Source of the DNA: an uncultured Paracoccaceae bacterium
GTDB taxonomy: Bacteria > Pseudomonadota > Alphaproteobacteria > Rhodobacterales > Rhodobacteraceae
Direction of reading: 5' to 3'
Length of the DNA: 64,000 bases
Assembly (NCBI GenBank): GCA_947499715.1
Contig: CANMPL010000002.1
Location: 62,001 to 126,000 of the forward strand
Below are positions 36,995 to 45,511 of the stretch, in pieces (the stretch's first letter is position 1; each line of letters starts with the position of its first letter). Under the pieces are notes generated by a model. The model ran no database searches and was not told where the DNA came from. It was given only the letters and a program-made list of their open reading frames with translations. The position numbers and the translations under genes were made by a program.

Positions 36995-37076
36995 GTTAAC
37001 CTCGAACTTCGGGATGCAGAACCTGTACACAACCCATGCACAACCCATGCGCATGAAAGTCTGAAGGTCCGTTAAC
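36995..37076 (-). repeat. dispersed element, copy 1 (inside the soe operon)
   Basis: A GTTAAC site at each end (36995-37000 and 37071-37076) encloses TTTCATGCGCATGGG, then TTGTGCATGGG and TTGTGTA, reading on the minus strand. The same words occur at 47062-47138 and 59642-59729. The core CATGCGCATG is a perfect palindrome. This copy provides the 3' third of the small ORF between soeA and soeB. Confidence 0.6.
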
Positions 37077-37184
37077 CTTACTGCTGCGTGCGGTGCTGTC
37101 CCATGTGGCGATGTACCAGATGAAACTGCCAAGCGTCAGCGTCAGAAAGGCGGCAATCAATAGCAGAACTTGCAAGTTGGTCAT
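36996..37184 (-). CDS. small membrane ORF coupled to soeA
   Basis: 62 residues from ATG 37184, whose ATG overlaps the soeA stop (ATGA at 37181-37184). The stop lies 4 bases before the soeB start. MTNLQVLLLIAAFLTLTLGS then FIWYIATWDS forms one membrane helix. The remaining 28 residues are read from the dispersed repeat element and end at a GTTAAC. The tight coupling on both sides argues for real translation. A single-span protein here could be an assembly or anchoring partner, but no family is recognised and the C-terminal half may be an insertion product. Confidence 0.6.
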   Translation of the reverse strand: MTNLQVLLLIAAFLTLTLGSFIWYIATWDSTARSSKVNGPSDFHAHGLCMGCVQVLHPEVRG

Positions 37185-40006
37185 TTGCCCACCTTCCATG
37201 CTTGATCCTTTGGCCCCTTTGGCACCGGCGATTTCAGTGCCGGGAAGGCCGGTTGCGACACATCCGGTGCGCCCGACTTTTCGATCTTGACCCGCAGGTC
37301 GAACCAGGCCGCTTGCCCAGTGATCGGGTCAGAGTTTGACCAGCGCAGCCCGTCACCCTTGGGTGGCAACAGTTCGTGGATCAGGTGGTTTAAAAGGAAC
37401 CCCTTGTTGGCCTCTGATGCGTCCTCATCCAGCGCCCAAGCGCCCTTGCGCTTGCCGATGGCGTTCCACGTCCAGACGGTGTTTTCGTTCAGGCTGGCCT
37501 GATGCGCCACCGGCACGGTGATCGCCCCATGGGTGGAGGTCACGCGCGCCCAGTCGCCTTCTTTGAAGCCGTTGGCTTCCCAGATTTTGGTTGGCACATA
37601 AAGCGGGTTCACCCCGTGGATTTGCCGCAGCCACGCGTTCTGGGTGCCCCATGAGTGATACATCGCCATTGGGCGCTGGGTGAGCGCATGGATCGGGTAT
37701 TCGACCGGGTCGACGTGGCCATCCTCTAGCGCGGCATACCAGATCGGCAGCGGGTCCATGACCCGCTTGATCTGTTCGCGCAGATGGTCGGGCGGCTGGC
37801 GAGTGCCATGCCCTTCGGCGGCGAGTTGGAACCGGCGCATCGGTTCAACGTAAAGTTGGAAAATGTAAGGCTGCGGGCTGTCGTAAAAGCCCATTTTCAC
37901 CGCCCAGGCCTGATAATCGACATTGAACGGTTTGTAGTAGGCGCAGTTTTCGGGGACGTGTTCCATCCAGAACCCGCCGTTTGCGATATAGCTATCAAGC
38001 TGTCCCGCGTTGGGTTCACCGCGTCCGTCCTGCAACCCGGCCTCACCCATCCGCCAACCGGCCAGCGGCCCGACACCCGGGCGGCGCAGGTGGTTGGTGA
38101 TGTAGTCGGCATAGTCGGCGTATTTCTGGCTGCCGTCCTCGTTCACAAAGCCGGGCAGGTCCAGCCGCGCACCAAGCTCGCACAGCACCGACTGGAACCC
38201 GCGCACGTCGCGGTCAGGTTCGACCACCGGCCAGCGGATCGCGTCGGCCACGGCGTCGGCCTCGCAGATCGGGCGGTCCAACAGGCTGATGCAGTCGTGG
38301 CGTTCCAGATAGGTGGTGTCCGGCAGGATCAGATCGGCATAGGCCACCATCTCAGAGCTATAGGCGTCCGAATAGATGATGCGCGGGATCACGTAGTCGC
38401 CGTTCTCATCCGTGTCCGTCAGCATGTTCATGACGCCGGACGTATTCATGGAAGAGTTCCACGACATATTCGCCATATACATAAACAGCGTGTCGACCTT
38501 GTAGGGATCGCCCGCATGAGCGTTCGAGATCACCATATGCATCAGCCCGTGGCTGGACATCGGGTTGTCCCAAGTGAATGCCTTGTCGATGCGGATCGCA
38601 CTGTTGTCATCGTTGACCATCAGATCGTCAGGCCCATGCACAAAGCCAAGGTGCGGGCCGTTCAGCGGACCACCGGGCTGCGTGCGGCCATGTGGTTTGG
38701 GGTGCGCATGGGGCGGCTTAGGGTAGGGCGGTTTGAAGCGCATACCGCCCGGCACCTCGACCGTGCCAAGGATGATCTGCAAGACGTGCAAAGCACGGCA
38801 CGTCTGGAACCCGTTCGAATGGGCCGAGATGCCGCGCATGGCGTGCATCGAAACCGGACGCCCGACCATCTTGTCGTGCTTCACGCCACGGAAATCGGTC
38901 CATTCCCGATCAAGCTCAATCGCTTCGTCAAAGGCGACGCGGGCCAGATCAGCAGCAATGGCGCGGATACGCTTGGCGGGGATGCCGCAGCGGTCCGCGA
39001 CGGCTTCGGGTGCGTATTCGTCCATCAGGTAGCGGTCGGCCATGTGATGAAAGACCGGGCGATGAGTGACACCCTGGTGGCGGTAGCTGGCAGAAAGGTC
39101 AGGTTCGACGCCTTGACCATTCCACGCCGCCAACTTGCCGGTGCGGCGGTCAATGACCTGTGGCTCGCCATCCTTGTCGCGCAAAAGCAGGCCAAACTGA
39201 TCCGACTTGGGGTCTTCGTTCACGAGGACAGAGGCATTGGTGAACCGCGCCAGATAATCCAGATCGACGCGGCCCGCTTTCATCAGGCAATGCACCAGCG
39301 CCAGAATGAACAGACCATCGGTGCCCGGCGTGATGCCGACCCAATCATCCGCCACCGCGTTATAGCCGGTGCGGATCGGGTTCACGCCAAGCACCCGCGC
39401 GCCACGCGCCTTGATCTTGCCGATGCCGATTTTGATCGGGTTGCTGTCGTGGTCTTCGGCCACACCAAAAAGCATGAACATCTTGGTGTGGTCCCAATCG
39501 GGCTGGCCAAATTCCCAGAACGCGCCGCCCATCGTGTAGATGCCAGCGGCGGCCATATTAACCGAACAGAACCCGCCGTGGGCGGCATAGTTGGGTGTGC
39601 CAAACCCCTGCGCCCAGAGCGAGGTGAAAGACTGCGATTGATCGCGTCCGGTGAAAAAGGCAAGTTTTTCAGGGGCTTCGTCGCGAATGGGTTTCAGCCA
39701 ATCGGTGGCGATGGTCAGCGCCTCGTCCCACGAGATCTCTTCATATTCGCCGGATCCGCGCGGGCCGACCCGCTTGAGCGGTGCGCGCAGTCGCGACGGC
39801 GCGTTGTGCTGCATGATGCCGGCAGAGCCTTTGGCACAAAGCACACCTTGGTTCACCGGATGGTCCTTATTGCCCTCGATATAGGCAACCTTGCCGCCCT
39901 TCATATGGACGTTAATGCCGCAGCGGCAGGCGCACATGTAACAGGTGGTCTTGCGGACTTCGTCACTGACGTGTGGCGAGGTGTCGAGCACGGGTTGTTT
40001 GTTCAT
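37181..40006 (-). CDS. soeA: sulfite dehydrogenase molybdopterin subunit (SoeA)
   Basis: Catalytic subunit of the membrane-bound sulfite:quinone oxidoreductase, 941 residues, DMSO reductase superfamily with bis-MGD. The N-terminal [4Fe-4S] motif uses C22-x2-C25-x3-C29 and C57 (VLCAKG). No twin-arginine signal, so the active site faces the cytoplasm, as known for SoeA of Allochromatium vinosum. The C-terminal molydopterin-binding domain includes YHSWGTQNAWLRQIHG near residue 785. The operon (xsc upstream, soeB/C downstream) says it oxidises sulfite set free from sulfonates to sulfate. The best alternative, polysulfide/thiosulfate/DMSO reductase, does not fit these neighbours. Confidence 0.87.
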   Translation of the reverse strand: MNKQPVLDTSPHVSDEVRKTTCYMCACRCGINVHMKGGKVAYIEGNKDHPVNQGVLCAKGSAGIMQHNAPSRLRAPLKRVGPRGSGEYEEISWDEALTIATDWLKPIRDEAPEKLAFFTGRDQSQSFTSLWAQGFGTPNYAAHGGFCSVNMAAAGIYTMGGAFWEFGQPDWDHTKMFMLFGVAEDHDSNPIKIGIGKIKARGARVLGVNPIRTGYNAVADDWVGITPGTDGLFILALVHCLMKAGRVDLDYLARFTNASVLVNEDPKSDQFGLLLRDKDGEPQVIDRRTGKLAAWNGQGVEPDLSASYRHQGVTHRPVFHHMADRYLMDEYAPEAVADRCGIPAKRIRAIAADLARVAFDEAIELDREWTDFRGVKHDKMVGRPVSMHAMRGISAHSNGFQTCRALHVLQIILGTVEVPGGMRFKPPYPKPPHAHPKPHGRTQPGGPLNGPHLGFVHGPDDLMVNDDNSAIRIDKAFTWDNPMSSHGLMHMVISNAHAGDPYKVDTLFMYMANMSWNSSMNTSGVMNMLTDTDENGDYVIPRIIYSDAYSSEMVAYADLILPDTTYLERHDCISLLDRPICEADAVADAIRWPVVEPDRDVRGFQSVLCELGARLDLPGFVNEDGSQKYADYADYITNHLRRPGVGPLAGWRMGEAGLQDGRGEPNAGQLDSYIANGGFWMEHVPENCAYYKPFNVDYQAWAVKMGFYDSPQPYIFQLYVEPMRRFQLAAEGHGTRQPPDHLREQIKRVMDPLPIWYAALEDGHVDPVEYPIHALTQRPMAMYHSWGTQNAWLRQIHGVNPLYVPTKIWEANGFKEGDWARVTSTHGAITVPVAHQASLNENTVWTWNAIGKRKGAWALDEDASEANKGFLLNHLIHELLPPKGDGLRWSNSDPITGQAAWFDLRVKIEKSGAPDVSQPAFPALKSPVPKGPKDQAWKVGK

Positions 40007-40058
40007 GAGGTGCCTCCCAGCGGGAACAGTATCAAAGGTGTATCAATCGGCCAAGTGG

Positions 40059-40811
40059 TCATGCGAATGCCACCTGTCGGATCAGGCCCGCACCTGCCAG
40101 AAAGATCAGCAGGGACAAGCAAAACGGGCGGTAGTAGGGGGTCAGCCGCTCGATAAAAAGCTGCTGGCCCAGAAAGACGCCGATCATCGTTGGCACGGCA
40201 AAGGTCAGCCCGCGTGCGACGCCGGACATGTCCATGACGCCAAACGCCAGTTGCGTGATCATCGAGGTCAGCGAGCCAAGAAACAAAAACAGCACCAGCG
40301 ATCCGCGCATGGAGGCCGCAGGCGCGTTGCGGGCCAGCACATAAAGTGCCACGACCATGCCGCCCACATGGGCCAACCCGCTGGCCACGCCAGCCACAAA
40401 ACCGCTGCCGTAAAGACCCGGCTTGGTCGCCAGAAAATTCAGGCGAACCTTGGCAAGGGTCGCCGCCGCCAGCGCAATGATGATCGACAGCGCCACGGTT
40501 TTGGACGTCGCGACCGGCAGGCTGGTGGTCATCCAAAGGCCAAAGGGCCAGCCAACGGTTGAGCCGATGACAAGCCCGTAGGCGGTGGGGCGGTCGGCCT
40601 CGGCCCAGCCGCCCTTCATCATCATCAGGGATGCGGACATCTCCAGCCACCACAGCATCGGGATCAGTTCCACGGGCGGCAGGAAAACCACCGCGCTGGC
40701 CATGATCAGCGCCGACAGGGCAAAGCCGGAAAAGCCGCGCACGATGCCCGCCAACAGGGTGATGACGACAAGCCATCCGATCTCGGTCGGAGTGAGGTTC
40801 AGCAGCTCCAT
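40059..40811 (-). CDS. TauE/SafE family sulfite exporter, copy 1
   Basis: Inner-membrane anion exporter of 250 residues with seven to eight helices. Family marks: GIVRGFSGFALSALIMASAV near residue 22 and the inverted repeat half with GVASGLAHVGGMVVALYVLA near 125. The start shares a base with the ackA stop. In sulfonate clusters TauE/SafE proteins release excess sulfite or sulfate. A second, distinct copy lies upstream between pta and xsc. Confidence 0.85.
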   Translation of the reverse strand: MELLNLTPTEIGWLVVITLLAGIVRGFSGFALSALIMASAVVFLPPVELIPMLWWLEMSASLMMMKGGWAEADRPTAYGLVIGSTVGWPFGLWMTTSLPVATSKTVALSIIIALAAATLAKVRLNFLATKPGLYGSGFVAGVASGLAHVGGMVVALYVLARNAPAASMRGSLVLFLFLGSLTSMITQLAFGVMDMSGVARGLTFAVPTMIGVFLGQQLFIERLTPYYRPFCLSLLIFLAGAGLIRQVAFA

Positions 40812-41875
40812 CAGCGCCCCTCTGCCATCAGGGACAGGGCGTCGCGGGCGATCTGCTTTTCCTCATCCGCCGCGATGACATGGACGGGCACGCTGCCAAA
40901 GCAGGCAAGGTGTTCCATGATCCGGTCGCGGATCGGGGCGGCATTTTCGCCGATCCCGCCGGTAAAGGCCACAGCATCCAACCCGCCCATCGCGACGATG
41001 GCGCTGCCCGCATGGCGGGCGGCCCAATAGCAGAAATGGTCGATGGCAAAGCGCGCGTCGTCATCCTCGCGGGCCAACAGGGTGCGCATATCGTTGTCAC
41101 CGGCCAAGGCCTTCAGGCCAGAGGCGCGGTTGAGCAGGCGGTCGGTTTCATCCTCGCCAAAGGCGGCGGACATCCGCAGCACAGCGGCCCCGTCGATATC
41201 GCCCGACCGTGTGCCCATGGTCAGACCCGACAGCGGTGAATAGCCCATGGATGTGGCGACCGACTGCCCCTTGAGGATCGCGCAGAGCGATGCGCCATTG
41301 CCCAGATGCAGCGCCAACAGACGGCGCGGGATGTCCGCGCCAAATTCGGCCACCAAGTTGGCATAGGACAGCCCGTGAAACCCATAGCGGCGAATGCCCG
41401 CGTCGGTCTGTGTCTTGGGGATGGCATAGCGAGTGGCGACATCAGGGTTGGTGGCATGAAACGCGGTCCCAAAACTTGCGTATTGCGGCAGGTCCGGTGC
41501 CGCTTCTTGCAGGGCCAACATCGCCGCAAGGTTGTTGGGGTTGTGCAGCGGGGCCAGTGGTATGACGGCGCGGATCGCCTCGATCACCACCGGTGTCACG
41601 CGTGCGGGCGCGGTCAGGATCGTGCCGCCATGCACGACGCGGTGGGCGGCAGCGGTATAGCTGGACAAGGGGTGGCCCGCATCCGCAAGGGCCGTCAACA
41701 TCAGCGACAAAGCCTCTGCGTGGTCGCGGGTGTCCACCGCGTCTTCGCGATCGCCCAGCGTCAGCGTGCCCGCCGCGCCAATAGATTGCACCTGTCCCGA
41801 CAACACGGAGGTCAGGCCTTGGTCGAAAATCTCGACCTTCAGCGATGACGAACCGGCGTTGAGGACAAGGATCAT
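40811..41875 (-). CDS. ackA: acetate kinase
   Basis: Converts acetyl phosphate and ADP to acetate and ATP (reversible), 354 residues, ASKHA fold. Motifs: VLNAGSSSLKVEIFD (residues 4-18), AAHRVVHGG near 79, FGTAFHATNP near 135, GFHGLSYANL near 162, LLALHLGNGAS near 185, MGTRSGDIDGAAV near 220, and FTGGIGENAAPIRD near 307. About 45 residues shorter than E. coli AckA, but all motifs are present. Beside Pta it offers a second way to use acetyl phosphate from Xsc. One base separates it from pta. Confidence 0.92.
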   Translation of the reverse strand: MILVLNAGSSSLKVEIFDQGLTSVLSGQVQSIGAAGTLTLGDREDAVDTRDHAEALSLMLTALADAGHPLSSYTAAAHRVVHGGTILTAPARVTPVVIEAIRAVIPLAPLHNPNNLAAMLALQEAAPDLPQYASFGTAFHATNPDVATRYAIPKTQTDAGIRRYGFHGLSYANLVAEFGADIPRRLLALHLGNGASLCAILKGQSVATSMGYSPLSGLTMGTRSGDIDGAAVLRMSAAFGEDETDRLLNRASGLKALAGDNDMRTLLAREDDDARFAIDHFCYWAARHAGSAIVAMGGLDAVAFTGGIGENAAPIRDRIMEHLACFGSVPVHVIAADEEKQIARDALSLMAEGR

Positions 41876-41876
41876 A

Positions 41877-42818
41877 TCAACCGTCCTTGGGCAATGCGCA
41901 GGTGATCGACGCCAGTGCGACCGATGCCAAACGCGCCGCCGCCGGATCGGCGCGGCTGGTCAGCAAGATCGGCACTTTCGCGCCAGAGACGATGCCACCG
42001 GCACAGCCGCCCGCCAGATAGACGAAGGATTTGAACAAGGCGTTGCCCGAGACGATATCGGGCACGATGATCGCATCCGCTTGGCCCGCGACGGGGTCTG
42101 CCGACAGCCCCTTGGTCGCAACCGCGGCAGACGACAGGATCAGGTCCAGCGCCAGTGGCCCGGAAAAATCAGCGCCCGCGACATTCTCTTTCGCCCAATC
42201 GGCAAGCTCCCGGCCTTCCATTGCTGAGGGCACCGATGGGATCGGGCTTTCGGTGGCCGACAGCATCGCAACCTTGGGGCGTGGATTGCCCAGTTTGTGG
42301 AGCAGTTTGACGACCTCCTGGATCGAGGATTGCCGGGTTTCGACATCCGGGGCCACGTTGACAGCCGCGTCCGAGATCAGAATGGGCTTGCCGCCGTTTG
42401 GCGGGGAGATGTGGAAGATATGCACGAAACGCGCACCGGTGCGCAGGCCCGCATCGCGGCTGACGGCGGACTTCATGAAGACATCTGTGTGCAACTGACC
42501 CTTCATCAGCACGTCAGCCTCGCCTGCGCCACACAGGTTCGCGGCCGTGCGCCCGGCCTCTTCCTCGCCCGTGGTGGGGACGATGGTGTAGCCCGTGATG
42601 TCCCAGTCCAACTTGGTGGCTTCGGCGCGGATATCATCAGCTTCGCCCACAAAAACCGGGATCATCAGCCCCGACTTTGTCGCCTCTTCCGCGGCAGCCA
42701 TCGGCAATGGCGCACCGGCCCGCGCGATGGCCACGCGAGGTGGCGCGAACTTGGCCGCCAGCGCCATCAGGTCGGCGGGGGCTTTTGGGTCGTCTTCGTC
42801 GATGAAGGGGCTGGACAT
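41877..42818 (-). CDS. pta: phosphate acetyltransferase
   Basis: Converts acetyl phosphate and CoA to acetyl-CoA, 313 residues, phosphate acetyl/butyryltransferase family in its short single-domain form. Seen: EADVLMKGQLHTDVFMKSAV near residue 98, GKPILISDAAVNVAPDVETR near 140, VAMLSATESPIPSVPSA near 175 and VAGQADAIIVPDIVSGNAL near 230. The short form next to xsc is the usual acetyl-phosphate processor of sulfoacetaldehyde clusters. Confidence 0.9.
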   Translation of the reverse strand: MSSPFIDEDDPKAPADLMALAAKFAPPRVAIARAGAPLPMAAAEEATKSGLMIPVFVGEADDIRAEATKLDWDITGYTIVPTTGEEEAGRTAANLCGAGEADVLMKGQLHTDVFMKSAVSRDAGLRTGARFVHIFHISPPNGGKPILISDAAVNVAPDVETRQSSIQEVVKLLHKLGNPRPKVAMLSATESPIPSVPSAMEGRELADWAKENVAGADFSGPLALDLILSSAAVATKGLSADPVAGQADAIIVPDIVSGNALFKSFVYLAGGCAGGIVSGAKVPILLTSRADPAAARLASVALASITCALPKDG

Positions 42819-42826
42819 GTGTTACC

Positions 42827-43567
42827 TCAAAGCAGGGCGCGGATCAGGCCAAGGGCCGACAGCGCAAGAAGAAGAATGACCGCAAAGCGGCGAAACTCGG
42901 TGGGTGAGGCCGACAGGAACTGCCGCCCGCCCAGCCAGATGCCAAGCGCCAGAATGGGAAAGGCGATTGCAGCTGCGCGCGCGGTGTCCCATGTGACCAA
43001 CCTGCCGTGCCACATCAGCGGCATGGTGATGAAATCCAGACCGGTGAGGTAGACGATCATCGTGGCACGAAAGACCGGTGCGGCGATAGGCTGTGCTGTC
43101 AGAAAAGCCGCCACCGGCAGACCGCCGATGCCCGCGCCATTGCAGATGCCCGAAATGACACCGACACCCGCATAGCCGGGGCGCGGGATCGTGCGGTTGA
43201 TCGTCCAGCCTGACAGCAGGATCAGCGACATCACAAAGACGATGGCCGAGACCGCAAGACGCGCAGTCTCTGGCCCGACCGAGATGATAATGGAAACGGA
43301 AACCGGCAGTGCGATGGCCGCGCCCAGCAACAACCAACCCACGCGGGGCCAGTCGATGTGGCCCCGAATACCGCGGGCCTGTAGGGCGGTCATGATGATC
43401 TCGCACGTGAATACCACCGGGATCAGAGGAAGCGGGTTTGTCAGCAGGGCCGCAAAGGCGATGAAGATCGCCGAGAACCCAAAACCCGAATAGCCCCGGA
43501 CGTAAGCGGCCCCCAGCAGTGCAACTGCAAGGGCCGCCGCCGTGCCGGGGCCAAGGTCGAACGGCAC
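42827..43567 (-). CDS. TauE/SafE family sulfite exporter, copy 2
   Basis: 246 residues, eight predicted helices. The family pattern is seen in AAYVRGYSGFGFSAIFIAFAA near residue 21 and VISGICNGAGIGGLPVAAFL near 137. It lies 3 bases after xsc and 8 before pta, so it is co-translated with the sulfite-producing step. The second half keeps the internal repeat. Two exporters of the same family in one operon differ in sequence throughout and are not a recent duplication. Confidence 0.85.
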   Translation of the reverse strand: MPFDLGPGTAAALAVALLGAAYVRGYSGFGFSAIFIAFAALLTNPLPLIPVVFTCEIIMTALQARGIRGHIDWPRVGWLLLGAAIALPVSVSIIISVGPETARLAVSAIVFVMSLILLSGWTINRTIPRPGYAGVGVISGICNGAGIGGLPVAAFLTAQPIAAPVFRATMIVYLTGLDFITMPLMWHGRLVTWDTARAAAIAFPILALGIWLGGRQFLSASPTEFRRFAVILLLALSALGLIRALL

Positions 43568-43570
43568 CGA

Positions 43571-45340
43571 TTATTCGGCAGCCATATCGGCGGCTGAGAC
43601 ACCTGCCACGCGGACCGGCTTTTTCATCGCGTCGCGACGGAACGGCTCGCCCAGCTCTTTGTTCAACAGCACTTCGATGAAGGTTGTGACGTTGCCTTCC
43701 ATCTGGCCCTTGATCGCGGTGTTCAGCGCATCGGTCAGCTCGTCCATGGACGAAACCTGCACGCCTGTCAGGCCACACGCGTTGGCGATGCCAGCGTAGG
43801 ATACGTTTGTGTCCAGCTCTGTGCCGACGAAGTTGTCATCAAACCACAGGGTCGTGTTGCGCTTTTCGGCACCCCACTGGTAGTTGCGGAAGATGATCAT
43901 GGTCATCGCAGGCCAGTCGCCACGGCCCACCGACACCATTTCGTTCATCGAGATGCCGAAAGCGCCGTCACCTGCAAAGCCGACCACGGGCACGTCTGGG
44001 CAACCGATCTTGGCGCCAGCAATCGCAGGGAAGCCATAGCCGCATGGGCCAAACAGGCCGGGGGCCAGATACTTGCGGCTTTCCTCGAACGACGGATAGG
44101 CGTTGCCGATGGCGCAGTTGTTGCCAATGTCAGAGCTGATGATCGCGTTCTTGGGCAGGGCGGCCTGAATTGCGCGCCACGCCATGCGGGGCGACATCTT
44201 TTCAGGTTCTGCCGACCGCGCACGCTCGTTCCACGTGGTGCCGGGATCGTCCTCTTCGTGGTCGAGCGAGGTCAGTTCCTGCGCCCAAGCGGATTTAGTC
44301 TGCGCGATCATCGCCTTGCGGTCCGCGCGACCTGCGTCGCCTGCACCGTCTGCAAGGTGCGCCATGATGCCTTCGGCCACTTTCTTGGCGTCGCCCACGA
44401 TGCCCACGGTGACCTTCTTGGTCAGGCCGATGCGGTCAGGGTTCAGGTCAACCTGAATGATTTTCGCGTCCTTGGGCCAGTAGTCGATGCCGTAGCCGGG
44501 CAGGGTCGAGAACGGGTTCAACCGTGTGCCAAGGGCCAGAACGACGTCCGCCTTGGAGATCAACTCCATCCCGGCTTTGCTGCCGTTATAGCCCAAGGGG
44601 CCTGCAAACAGCGGGTGGTTGCCGGGGAAGGCGTCGTTGTGCTGGTAACCCACGCAAACAGGTGCGTCGAGCGCTTCAGCCAATTTGGCAGAAGCCTCAA
44701 TCCCGCCTGCCAGAACAACGCCAGCGCCGTTCAGGATCACAGGGAACTTGGCCGACGACAGCAGCTCTGCGGCTGTTTTCACGGCTTCTTCGCCACCTGC
44801 AGGGCGCTCGAATTCCACCTTCACGGGCAGTTCGATGTCGACCACCTGGGTCCAGAAATCGCGGGGGATGTTGATCTGCACAGGAGCAGAGGCGCGGTGC
44901 GCCTGCATGATGCAGCGGTTCAGGGTTTCGGCGATACGCGAAGGATCGCGGACTTCTTCCTGATAGGCGACACAATCTTTGAACAGGTTCATCTGTTCCA
45001 TTTCCTGAAAGCCGCCCTGACCGATGGTCTTGTTGGCGGCCTGCGGGGTGACCAGCAGCAATGGTGTGTGGTTCCAATACGCGGTCTTCACGGAGGTCAC
45101 AAAGTTGGTGATGCCGGGGCCGTTCTGCGCGATCATCATCGACATCTCGCCAGTGGCGCGGGTGTAGCCGTCGGCCATCATGCCCGCGGTCATTTCATGG
45201 GCGCAGTCCCAGAATTTGATGCCAGCGGCAGGGAAAATATCCGAAATTGGCATCATGGCAGAGCCGATGATCCCAAAAGCGTGCTTGATTCCATGCATCT
45301 GAAGTGTTTTGACGAAGGCTTCTTCGGTCGTCATTTTCAT
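43571..45340 (-). CDS. xsc: sulfoacetaldehyde acetyltransferase
   Basis: ThDP enzyme cleaving sulfoacetaldehyde with phosphate to sulfite and acetyl phosphate, 589 residues. Start MKMTTEEAFVKTLQMHGIKH is typical. Xsc marks: AFGIIGSAMMPISDIFP near residue 22, catalytic Glu region CAHEMTAGMMADGYTRATG near 46, IAQNGPGITNFVTSVKTAYWNH near 70, and the ThDP motif GDGAFGISMNEM near 458. The first gene of a nine-gene operon ending in soeC. Sulfoacetaldehyde would come from taurine (via an aminotransferase encoded elsewhere) or from isethionate or sulfoacetate. Confidence 0.95.
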   Translation of the reverse strand: MKMTTEEAFVKTLQMHGIKHAFGIIGSAMMPISDIFPAAGIKFWDCAHEMTAGMMADGYTRATGEMSMMIAQNGPGITNFVTSVKTAYWNHTPLLLVTPQAANKTIGQGGFQEMEQMNLFKDCVAYQEEVRDPSRIAETLNRCIMQAHRASAPVQINIPRDFWTQVVDIELPVKVEFERPAGGEEAVKTAAELLSSAKFPVILNGAGVVLAGGIEASAKLAEALDAPVCVGYQHNDAFPGNHPLFAGPLGYNGSKAGMELISKADVVLALGTRLNPFSTLPGYGIDYWPKDAKIIQVDLNPDRIGLTKKVTVGIVGDAKKVAEGIMAHLADGAGDAGRADRKAMIAQTKSAWAQELTSLDHEEDDPGTTWNERARSAEPEKMSPRMAWRAIQAALPKNAIISSDIGNNCAIGNAYPSFEESRKYLAPGLFGPCGYGFPAIAGAKIGCPDVPVVGFAGDGAFGISMNEMVSVGRGDWPAMTMIIFRNYQWGAEKRNTTLWFDDNFVGTELDTNVSYAGIANACGLTGVQVSSMDELTDALNTAIKGQMEGNVTTFIEVLLNKELGEPFRRDAMKKPVRVAGVSAADMAAE

Positions 45341-45467
45341 CGGATATATCCCTTATGTGGCAGAGGTTTGCGGACAGCGGTCGCCTGTCTGATCAGGCGC
45401 TACAATAGAAATGTCGTGGGCGTTTCAGTAGGGCCAGATACCACCCCGGCTTATTGCCAGTCAATCA

Positions 45468-45494
45468 ATTATTGAGATTATTTGTCTCAATAAT
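45468..45494. promoter_or_regulatory. 10-bp perfect inverted repeat upstream of xsc
   Basis: ATTATTGAGA (45468-45477) and TCTCAATAAT (45485-45494), 7-base centre. It lies between the tauR stop and the xsc start. On the minus strand TTGACT (45458-45463) follows directly as a possible -35, so the repeat occupies an activator position for the xsc operon. It is too AT-rich for a terminator. Confidence 0.55.
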
Positions 45495-45511
45495 CGCGCA
45501 ATTCGGAAAAT

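Noticed and set aside
35358-40006. DMSO reductase (dmsABC) reading of the molybdopterin, iron-sulfur and anchor subunits
   Set aside because: The catalytic subunit has no Tat signal and the operon begins with xsc, pta, ackA and sulfite exporters; sulfite dehydrogenase SoeABC explains all of it.
37784-40156. Open frame of 790 codons antisense to soeA
   Set aside because: Shadow of a highly conserved gene; no domain, ribosome site or family match.
42827-43567. Recent duplication of the TauE/SafE gene
   Set aside because: The two copies differ along the whole length and share only family motifs.
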